A stretch of 64,000 nucleotides of DNA from NCBI RefSeq assembly GCF_900450705.1, contig NZ_UGHK01000003.1, forward strand, positions 109,127 to 173,126. The letters are read 5' to 3'. The stretch's first letter is position 1, and each line of letters begins with the position of its first letter. The DNA comes from Avibacterium paragallinarum (lineage in GTDB: Bacteria > Pseudomonadota > Gammaproteobacteria > Enterobacterales > Pasteurellaceae). The notes below the pieces were generated by a model that was not told where the DNA came from, did not search any database, and worked only from the letters and a program-made list of their open reading frames with translations. Positions 58,385-64,000 of this stretch are shown here, one piece after another. The translations under genes and the position numbers were made by a program.

Positions 58385-59107
58385 ATGAAACGCGAAAAAC
58401 TATTAAGAAAAATAAAAAAGTTGCTTGCACTAAGTAAATCAAGCAATCCTCACGAGGCAGCAAAAGCGTTAGAGATGGCACAGAAATTAATGGCTGAACA
58501 TCAAATAAATCAGGTTGATATTGAGGTGTCATCAATACATAACCAAAAGAGATTTGCAATGAAGACTGCACGATATGTCTTAATGCTTTCAGGCGTAATA
58601 CGCAAAGCATTTGGGGTTGAAGCCTATGTCGCTAATTATTATGACGATGGTAGCGAATATGGCGAAGGTCTATGTCACATGGTGTTTTTCGGTGTGCAAG
58701 AAAAGCCCACTATCGCCTCATATTGTTTTGATGTGCTATATCGACAATTACAAAAAGCCCGAAAAGCTTTTAATGCAAAACAAAATAAGAAATTAAAACG
58801 CAGTACATTGATTGCGAGAGCCGATGCCTTTTGCGAAGGGTGGGTAATGGGTGTCGCTAAAAATGTGGAAAAATTTGCTGTATCTGAAGAAGAAAGCCAA
58901 TTGATGAGTGCTTATTATAAAACAAAAGTGGAATCCGCAAGAAATTTTGGGAAGTGCAAAAGTCGAGAAAGCGGAAATACAAAAGAAAAAAATGATAACT
59001 CTCGTTGGCTTGGTTTTGAGGAAGGGCGAAAAGTTGAGTTAAATCACGGTGTAAATGGAACCGAAACAAAGAAATTAGGAGCAAAAAATGAAAACGATAT
59101 TAACTAA
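58385..59107 (+). CDS. DUF2786-domain phage protein
   Basis: A 240-residue protein whose start (LLRKIKKLLALSKSSNPHEAAKALEMAQKLMAEHQI, about residues 6-41) is the DUF2786 domain found in many phages and some host proteins. The middle part has YRQLQKARKAFNAKQNKK and SRWLGFEEGRKVELNHG near the end. No activity is established for the family. Overlaps the next gene by 20 bases. It is AT-richer and weaker in ribosome-binding site than its neighbours. Confidence 0.75.
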   Translation: MKREKLLRKIKKLLALSKSSNPHEAAKALEMAQKLMAEHQINQVDIEVSSIHNQKRFAMKTARYVLMLSGVIRKAFGVEAYVANYYDDGSEYGEGLCHMVFFGVQEKPTIASYCFDVLYRQLQKARKAFNAKQNKKLKRSTLIARADAFCEGWVMGVAKNVEKFAVSEEESQLMSAYYKTKVESARNFGKCKSRESGNTKEKNDNSRWLGFEEGRKVELNHGVNGTETKKLGAKNENDIN

Positions 59108-59447
59108 TCAAGAACGAGGCAGTATTTGGATCTCAATGGATATTGCTGATGATTGCCTAAATGAGGCTTTAGCTCTGTGGGATCGCTATATTGATGGCGA
59201 AGTACAGCAAGAATATGAGGCAATTAAAGCGATTGAGCTAGCAGAGGGGGAAACAGTAGAAACGCTTTCTGCGGATTGTATTTCCCCCTTAGATTGCCTA
59301 GAGCTTATTGTGATGGATTTAGATGAAGCGATGCGATATATCAAACACGTTCGCCCAATTTTGAAAAAATTGATTAAAGCCCAACGTAAGCACCCCGAAC
59401 AGACTATTAAAGAAGTGATGTGGGGAACAATGGGGCAAGCAGATTAA
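59088..59447 (+). CDS. Hypothetical early phage protein
   Basis: A 119-residue acidic helical protein (AIELAEGETVETLSADCISPLDCLELIVMDLDEAMRYI). TTAGGAG precedes the start, inside the end of the DUF2786 gene. Not recognised. Confidence 0.65.
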   Translation: MKTILTNQERGSIWISMDIADDCLNEALALWDRYIDGEVQQEYEAIKAIELAEGETVETLSADCISPLDCLELIVMDLDEAMRYIKHVRPILKKLIKAQRKHPEQTIKEVMWGTMGQAD

Positions 59448-59479
59448 AACCCATTTACCGCCCTTTTAATCTCCCCTAG

Positions 59480-59500
59480 CCCCTCTTTACAAAAGAGGGG
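59480..59500. other. Hairpin between early genes and gemA
   Basis: CCCCTCTTT and AAAGAGGGG pair around a three-base loop in the 92-base gap before gemA. No T-run follows, so it may be an RNA processing or pausing site and not a terminator. Confidence 0.5.
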
Positions 59501-59539
59501 AACTGAGAGGGCGGAATAATGTGTTTTAAGGGAGGTCTA

Positions 59540-60013
59540 ATGTACACTAAACCCAAATATATCCAGCTTATCCATATCGCCAAGCAAAAGCTCGGTATAG
59601 ATGAGCTTAGTTATCGTGCAATGCTAGAACGGCTCACGGGCAAAAGCTCAACGAAGCAAATGACGATTAAAGAACTTAGTCAGGTTTTACACGAATTGGA
59701 AGATAAAGGCTTTCGTAACACCGCAAAAAAAGCCGTTCGGACAACAGGCAAAATGAGAACTGCGAAACCGACTATTGTGGATAAAATCCGCGTGCTTTGG
59801 CGAGCAATGCACAAGCAGGGCATTATTCGTGATGGGTCAGATACCGCCCTTGACCAGTTTGCCCGCAATATTGTCAATGTTGAGCTAGTGAAAAAAGGCA
59901 ATAACGTGCTGATTATGACGGTGGCAGGGTTAAATGGGGATAACAAGTTGGCGACACAGGTGTTAGAGCGGTTAAAACAATGGCAAAAACGGGTGGAGAG
60001 GAAAAATGGATAA
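59540..60013 (+). CDS. Mu GemA-like regulatory protein
   Basis: A 157-residue DUF1018/GemA family protein. YIQLIHIAKQKLGIDELSYRAMLERLTGKSSTKQMT is the family start, and DKIRVLWRAMHKQGIIRDGSDTALDQF follows. In Mu, GemA affects host gene expression and DNA supercoiling genes. GGGAGG before the ATG at 59540 decides the start. Overlaps mor by eight bases. Confidence 0.85.
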   Translation: MYTKPKYIQLIHIAKQKLGIDELSYRAMLERLTGKSSTKQMTIKELSQVLHELEDKGFRNTAKKAVRTTGKMRTAKPTIVDKIRVLWRAMHKQGIIRDGSDTALDQFARNIVNVELVKKGNNVLIMTVAGLNGDNKLATQVLERLKQWQKRVERKNG

Positions 60014-60368
60014 AGACAAATTAGATGTGTTTGAACGCAAAGCCCCAGAAGTGTTGGCAGATTTAGCAGCTCATGTTGAGCAAGAGTTAATCAATCGTTA
60101 TGAAATGCCCGAAGAACAAGCCAAACAAGCGGGAGTTGATGTGGCAATGCGGATTTCAAGAGCTTGGGCGGGGGAGATTATTTATATCCCTCGTGCTTTG
60201 CTATTAGCATTATCTGAACGTGATTTGAAAATTTGGCGTGAGTTTAACGGGGTTAATCACCGTGAGCTTGCCCGTAAGTATGGCGTATCAATGCAATGGG
60301 TATATCAGATAGTTAAACGGATGCAAAAGGAAGAGATCGACCGTCGGCAGTTTGATATGTTTAAGTAA
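60006..60368 (+). CDS. mor: Mor-like middle transcription activator
   Basis: A 120-residue Mor/C family activator. It has the dimerisation part up to AWAGEIIYIPRALLLALSERD and a C-terminal helix-turn-helix (NHRELARKYGVSMQWVYQIVKRMQ, about residues 84-107). In Mu, Mor switches on the middle promoter that makes the late activator C. Here lysis genes follow directly, so the promoter it acts on probably lies at 60369-60452. Confidence 0.9.
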   Translation: MDKDKLDVFERKAPEVLADLAAHVEQELINRYEMPEEQAKQAGVDVAMRISRAWAGEIIYIPRALLLALSERDLKIWREFNGVNHRELARKYGVSMQWVYQIVKRMQKEEIDRRQFDMFK

Positions 60369-60452
60369 AAAATCTTTAAACCACTTTAAAATAGTTCTTT
60401 AAACAAAATCTTTAAACTCCTTTTAAAAGCATTTAGAAGGAGTTTATGTTAT
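60369..60452 (+). promoter_or_regulatory. Middle/late promoter region with CTTTAAA repeats and a Shine-Dalgarno hairpin
   Basis: CTTTAAA occurs at four places in 60 bases. AAACTCCTT (60414-60422) is complementary to AAGGAGTTT (60437-60445), which contains the ribosome-binding site of the amidase gene. The region may combine a Mor-dependent promoter with translational control. Confidence 0.5.
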
Positions 60453-60998
60453 ATGCCCTTTCCCATTACCAAAATCGTGATCCACTGTTCTGCCACGCAG
60501 AACGGTAAATCCTTACGCAATAAAACAAAATCCGCCGCTCAAGTGATTGACAGCTGGCATAAGCAGCGTGGTTTTAAGCGTAACCCTATCAACACCAAAC
60601 ATTTTAACCCGCACTTGCCACATATTGGCTACCACTTTGTTATTGATACCGATGGCACGATTGAAACTGGTCGTCAAGAGGGAGAAAACGGGGCGCATGT
60701 CAAAGGGCATAACGCCCACAGCCTAGGGATTTGTCTGGTGGGTGGCATTAGCATTACAGGCAAAAACTACGGACGCTACACCGCCAAACAATGGCAAGCC
60801 TTACACAAGCTATTACAAGAGTTAGAGGCTAAATATCCAGATGCACGAATTTGTGGACATCGCGATTTAAGCCCAGACCTTAATGGCGACGGCACGATTA
60901 CGCCCAATGAGTGGCTCAAGGATTGTCCGTGCTTTGACGTTTGGAGTTGGCTTGATAGCGAGCAGATTATTAACGTAGATCATCTGTTTAAGGGGTAA
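60453..60998 (+). CDS. N-acetylmuramoyl-L-alanine amidase (endolysin)
   Basis: A 181-residue Amidase_2 (T7-lysozyme-like) zinc enzyme that cuts the lactyl-alanine bond of peptidoglycan at lysis. Zinc ligands are likely His11 (IVIHCSATQNG), His in ICGHRDLSPD (about 133) and the Cys in DCPCFDVW near 154. No signal peptide is seen, so export should depend on a holin. Follows Mor and starts the lysis cluster. Confidence 0.92.
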   Translation: MPFPITKIVIHCSATQNGKSLRNKTKSAAQVIDSWHKQRGFKRNPINTKHFNPHLPHIGYHFVIDTDGTIETGRQEGENGAHVKGHNAHSLGICLVGGISITGKNYGRYTAKQWQALHKLLQELEAKYPDARICGHRDLSPDLNGDGTITPNEWLKDCPCFDVWSWLDSEQIINVDHLFKG

Positions 60999-61000
60999 AA

Positions 61001-61138
61001 ATGCGTGCATCAATACAATTTTATTGGGGCAAAAAATTTACACGCGGATGGCGAATGAGTAATAACGCCAAACGTAATAAGGCAATTAATGGTGGCCGCA
61101 CAGCGGCACAAAAATTTTACTTATTATGGAGTTACTAA
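61001..61138 (+). CDS. Small basic phage protein (45 residues)
   Basis: Starts two bases after the amidase stop. The product MRASIQFYWGKKFTRGWRM... is strongly basic, ending FYLLWSY. TAATG overlap with the next gene indicates coupling. Not recognised. Confidence 0.6.
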   Translation: MRASIQFYWGKKFTRGWRMSNNAKRNKAINGGRTAAQKFYLLWSY

Positions 61139-61377
61139 TGGCATTAAAAGAATTAATTACTAACGACAACGGTCGCCTTAGCACCACGGCATTTATCCAG
61201 TTTTTCGGTGCGCTGTTAATGGCGGTGATTTTGGCTTATAGCGTCTATTTAGACCGCTCCAATGTAGGCGAGCTTTTCACTACCTTTGCGCTCTTCTGTG
61301 GCGGTGGTGTGGCAACCAAAGGCTTTGCTAACGCCCTTAATCGCCGTAAGTCATCACCACAAGGAGAAGAACAATGA
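61138..61377 (+). CDS. Holin-like membrane protein (DUF2644 type)
   Basis: A 79-residue protein with two hydrophobic segments (FIQFFGALLMAVILAYSVYL and ELFTTFALFCGGGVATKGFA) and a charged tail, resembling DUF2644 proteins of Haemophilus Mu-like phages. Position between endolysin and spanin-like genes suggests a holin. The ATG at 61138 after GGAG is preferred over an upstream TTG. Confidence 0.75.
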   Translation: MALKELITNDNGRLSTTAFIQFFGALLMAVILAYSVYLDRSNVGELFTTFALFCGGGVATKGFANALNRRKSSPQGEEQ

Positions 61378-61631
61378 TGTTATCCGCAAGTTTAATTGCC
61401 CTCAGTGGCTTTGCCTTATTTGTGGTTTACGCCGTATGGCGATTTAAAAAAGCTGAGCGAAACCTAGAACAAATGTTTGCCACCGTAGAGCACCTTGAGC
61501 AAGAAAAAGCCGTGGCACAAGCCCAAGTAAAACAGTTTGAAGTGAGAAAAAACAATGAAAAAAACCACCGCGCTGCTGATCGCAATGACCTTATTGACCG
61601 CCTGCAGCAACAAGGCGATCTCCGTGATTAA
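61374..61631 (+). CDS. Inner-membrane spanin-like protein (Rz-like, DUF2681 type)
   Basis: An 85-residue protein: one N-terminal transmembrane helix (SASLIALSGFALFVVYAVWRF) then a periplasmic coiled coil (NLEQMFATVEHLEQEKAVAQAQVKQFEV). This is the layout of inner-membrane spanins. The lipoprotein gene 61555-61752 starts inside it in another frame, as Rz1 does in Rz. The start ATGA overlaps the holin-like gene. Confidence 0.8.
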   Translation: MMLSASLIALSGFALFVVYAVWRFKKAERNLEQMFATVEHLEQEKAVAQAQVKQFEVRKNNEKNHRAADRNDLIDRLQQQGDLRD

Positions 61632-61752
61632 TCCGAGTTGCTCGGGCTTTGGCTTAATCCAAGCCAGTCGGCAGGATACCACCGAAACCCTGCGCCAAAT
61701 TGCGGTGCATAACGCCACTTATCGGGCGATTTGCCAAGAGGATAAAAAATGA
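61555..61752 (+). CDS. Outer-membrane spanin-like lipoprotein (Rz1-like)
   Basis: A 65-residue lipoprotein (MKKTTALLIAMTLLTACSN, Cys17 in the lipobox) whose first 77 bases overlap the Rz-like gene in a different frame. The mature part is 49 residues. The pair would fuse inner and outer membranes in the final step of lysis. Confidence 0.82.
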   Translation: MKKTTALLIAMTLLTACSNKAISVINPSCSGFGLIQASRQDTTETLRQIAVHNATYRAICQEDKK

Positions 61753-62078
61753 TGATGGAGTTATTAGAGTTTATCCAAAAGCATTGGGGATTGGTCGCAA
61801 CCGTCATTGGCTCTGTTTGGGCAGGGATGAAACTATCAATGGACAGCAAATACCCCAAACGCAGTGAAATTGACGCTATCCGAAAAAATATTGATGAGGT
61901 GGAGCAACGGCTTACAAAGGTGGAGGATACCCTTGAGCATATGCCGACAAAAGAAGATTTATCTGCCTTGAAGATTTTGATGACGGAAATCAAGGGGGAG
62001 ACGAATACCACCAATGCTCGTTTATCCACCCTAAGTCATCAGGTGGCATTATTAATTGAAGAACGTGTAAAAGGATAA
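61749..62078 (+). CDS. Mu gp25-like protein (DUF2730)
   Basis: A 109-residue protein with one N-terminal transmembrane helix (HWGLVATVIGSVWAGMKLSM) and a coiled coil (EIDAIRKNIDEVEQRLTKVEDTLEHMPTKEDL) typical of DUF2730. Role in Mu not established. Three possible ATG starts (61749, 61752, 61755); overlaps the spanin-like gene. Confidence 0.8.
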   Translation: MMMELLEFIQKHWGLVATVIGSVWAGMKLSMDSKYPKRSEIDAIRKNIDEVEQRLTKVEDTLEHMPTKEDLSALKILMTEIKGETNTTNARLSTLSHQVALLIEERVKG

Positions 62079-62080
62079 CT

Positions 62081-62371
62081 ATGCGAGAGATTTTTATTAA
62101 AGACCAACGCCTTGTCATTTTACGCTCTCTTGTAGATGCGGGTTATGACGCCAATGAGTCTATTTTAGATGATTGCCTTGCCCTTTATGGGCATAACATT
62201 AGCCGAGATTTAGTGCGTAACCATTTGAATTGGCTGGAAGAACAAGGACTTGTGCAAATTGAGCGACTCAAAAGTGGTTTTATGATTGCAACCATCACCC
62301 AGCGAGGGCTTGATGTAGCTAACGGCGAAGCGGTTGTTGATGGCGTGAAAAAACCTGCCCCGAAGTTTTAA
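62081..62371 (+). CDS. Mu gp26-like winged-helix protein
   Basis: A 96-residue protein with a winged helix (RLVILRSLVDAGYDANESILDDCLALYGHNISRDLVRNHLNWLEEQGLVQIE). It is at the position of Mu gp26 and resembles the ArsR-like phage family. Function unknown. Two bases separate it from the gene before. Confidence 0.8.
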   Translation: MREIFIKDQRLVILRSLVDAGYDANESILDDCLALYGHNISRDLVRNHLNWLEEQGLVQIERLKSGFMIATITQRGLDVANGEAVVDGVKKPAPKF

Positions 62372-62393
62372 ACCGTATTTAAAGGAGGTTTAA

Positions 62394-62914
62394 ATGAGCG
62401 AAAAACTCAAGCGTGGGCGTGCAAGCAAAGTGGATTTATTGCCACCGAATATCAAAACCCAGCTCGCAATGATGTTGCGCGACAAGCAATATTCCCAAGC
62501 GGAAATTTTGGAAGAGATCAATGATTTGATCCGTGATTGTGGATTACCTGAAACAGCCTTGTTAAGCAAAACAGGGCTTAATCGTTATGCCAGCCGAATG
62601 GAAAAAATGGGGGCAAAAATCCGTCAATCTCGCGAAATTGCAGAAATTTGGACGAAGCAATTTGGTGAGGCACCACAGTCTGATATTGGCAAAATGTTGA
62701 TGGAAATTGTGAAAAACATTGCCTTTGAAACCTCGCTTGGAATGAGTGAGGACGGTAGTGCTGATCCGAAGTCTATTGCGCTACTCTCTGCTGCAGTACA
62801 ACGTTTAGAGCAGGCAGAAAAGTCTGAGTTTTAAAACGTGAGCAGGCTATCCGTCAAGAAACCATTAAACGTGCGGCGGAAGCGGTAGAAGAAGCGCGAA
62901 AGAAACAGGGGTGA
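62394..62914 (+). pseudogene. Mu gp27-like protein (DUF3486), frameshifted near its end
   Basis: 146 codons match DUF3486 (RGRASKVDLLPPNIKTQLAMMLRD, SKTGLNRYASRMEKM), then TAA at 62832. The normal charged tail (KREQAIRQETIKRAAEAVEEARKKQG) follows in another frame to TGA at 62914. Adding one T to the TTTT run at 62829-62832 restores KSEFLKREQAIRQ. The protein may act as small terminase; loss of the last 27 residues could impair packaging. Sequencing error is possible. Confidence 0.75.
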
Positions 62915-62951
62915 GTATGGACGATGTAACAAAAATGGTGAAAGCAGTCTA

Positions 62952-64000
62952 TGGCATCGAATAACACGGTTCTCTATGGCTATCAGAAAAAATGGTTGAA
63001 TGATAAAAGCCGTTTTAAGGTAGCGATGTTTGCACGACAAACTGGGAAAACTTTTACTACCACCCTTGAAATTGTGCTGGATTGCTTGGAGGCCGAAGCA
63101 CGGGGTGAAAAAGTCCGTTGGGTGATTTTAAGCCGTGGGGAACGCCAAGCAAAAGAAGCGATGAACGAGGGTGTAAAACGCCATATGGAAGCAATGGGGA
63201 TGGTTTGCGAAATCTTAGAAGTCCCTTTTAAAGAAGATACCACCATTAATGCCCTTGAAGTGATTTTCCCTAGCGGTTCAAAAATTACCGCACTCCCAGC
63301 CAATCCTGACACCGCTCGGGGCTTTTCGGCTAACGTGTTTTTGGACGAGTTTGCTTTTCACCAAGACAGCCGTGAGATTTGGAAAGCCTTGTTCCCTGTG
63401 ATTTCGGCAGGCTGGAAATTGCGGGTAGTGAGTACGCCTAATGGCAAGGGCAATAAATTTTATGAGCTGATGACTGATCTTGACAATACTGAATGGTCGC
63501 GTCATCAAGTAGATATTTATCAAGCCGTTGCTGATGGTCTTCCACGCAACATTGAACAGCTCCGTAAGGGCTTAAATGATGAAGATGCGTGGGCGCAAGA
63601 ATTTGAACTTAAGTGGCTTGATGAAGCCAGTAGTTGGCTTTCTTATGACTTAATTGACGGCGTCGAGCATCCGCAAGCAGGAAAACCCGAAAATTACACG
63701 GGCAACCCTTGCTTTGTAGGTATGGATATTGCAGTGCGGGGAGATTTAACCGTAATTTGGGTGCTGGAACTGGTGGGCGATGTGTATTGGACGCGCGAAA
63801 TCATCACCTTAAAACGTACTAAGTTACGCCATCAGTTGGACGAGTTAAACCGTGTGATGCGTCAATATAATGTGGTTGCGTGCAATCTCGACCAAACAGG
63901 TATGGGCGAAAAAATGGTGGAAGATGCCCAATATCAACACGGCGAGCAACGGGTGCAAGGTGTGCTGTTTAATGTGGTGACCAAGCTCAATATGGCGACC
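62952..64000 (+). CDS. Large terminase subunit (Mu gp28-like), partial
   Basis: The frame is open from 62952 to the window edge (349 codons). The packaging ATPase has Walker A FARQTGKT (residues 27-34), Walker B VFLDEFAF (about 128-135) and, after residue 250, the RNase H-like nuclease start CFVGMDIAVRGDLTVIWVLE with its first Asp. The start ATG follows GGTGAGTATGG and a 15-codon frame at 62917. The product cuts and packages phage DNA headful-wise. The C-terminal end is outside the window. Confidence 0.92.

Larger units (their letters stand above)
51754..64000 (+). mobile_element. Mu-like transposable prophage, left 12.2 kb
   Basis: Starts with TG at the break in malQ and carries, in Mu order, repressor, Ner, transposase A, ATPase B, early genes with Gam, GemA, Mor, lysis genes and gp25-gp28 homologues. 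It continues past the right edge. All genes but the repressor (and one doubtful frame) read rightward and are tightly packed. Transposase, B and terminase are intact where visible; the gp27-like gene has a frameshift. Confidence 0.93.

Noticed and set aside
62917..62964. 15-codon gene before the terminase
   Set aside because: Overlaps the terminase start in another frame and is too short to support without conservation data.

Overview
The window is a chromosomal segment of a Pasteurellaceae bacterium. The nine-base DNA uptake signal of the Haemophilus type (AAGTGCGGT or its complement) recurs throughout, often as facing pairs that double as terminators. Gene content and order (matP / Lon-like / fabA, ptsH-ptsI-crr, aceE-aceF-lpdA, recB-recD, cspD, orn / rsgA) fit that family. 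Species cannot be fixed from the sequence; a bird- or mammal-associated relative such as Avibacterium is only a guess. AT-rich DNA, many insertion sequences and at least seven broken genes point to a genome under decay and rearrangement.

Layout. 1-1.9 kb: end of folC, argF and a small yoaH gene. 1.9-10.2 kb: an insertion-sequence-rich zone with two inverted IS1016-type elements around cspD, the left part of a decayed Mu-like prophage (repressor, Ner, 5' part of transposase A), an IS3-family element, and an outer-membrane autotransporter gene split by an IS110-family element. 10.2-25.8 kb: mostly housekeeping (lipoprotein, gntR, selD, matP, Lon-like protease, fabA, broken ybaK, usg, purine permease, dsrE-like, recB-recD). 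25.8-29.9 kb: a 1.3-kb non-coding tract with a ten-G run, then the 5' half of a trimeric autotransporter adhesin cut off by an IS110 scrap and a second IS3 copy. 29.9-51.7 kb: prfA, tRNA-Gly, orn, rsgA, the PTS operon, the pyruvate dehydrogenase operon, a MacAB-type efflux operon with frameshifted macA, glnS, two small genes, and malQ. 51.75-64 kb: a second, more complete Mu-like prophage inserted in malQ and running off the window in the large terminase gene.

How the parts work together. The PTS proteins feed pyruvate to the adjacent pyruvate dehydrogenase complex. matP, the Lon-like gene and fabA keep their enterobacterial order. The second prophage follows Mu order: repressor facing Ner, A and B transposition genes, Gam and many small early genes, GemA, Mor, then endolysin, holin-like and spanin-like lysis genes, then Mu gp25-gp28 homologues.

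The most interesting signal is in the IS110-family element (about 8826-9966). The non-coding stretch just upstream of its recombinase folds into a hairpin whose two internal-loop strands match the DNA on either side of its insertion point: eight bases on one side and five to six on the other. This is the layout of the target-binding loop of a bridge RNA. A scrap of a second IS110 copy in the adhesin gene lies next to the same half-target, which supports the reading independently.
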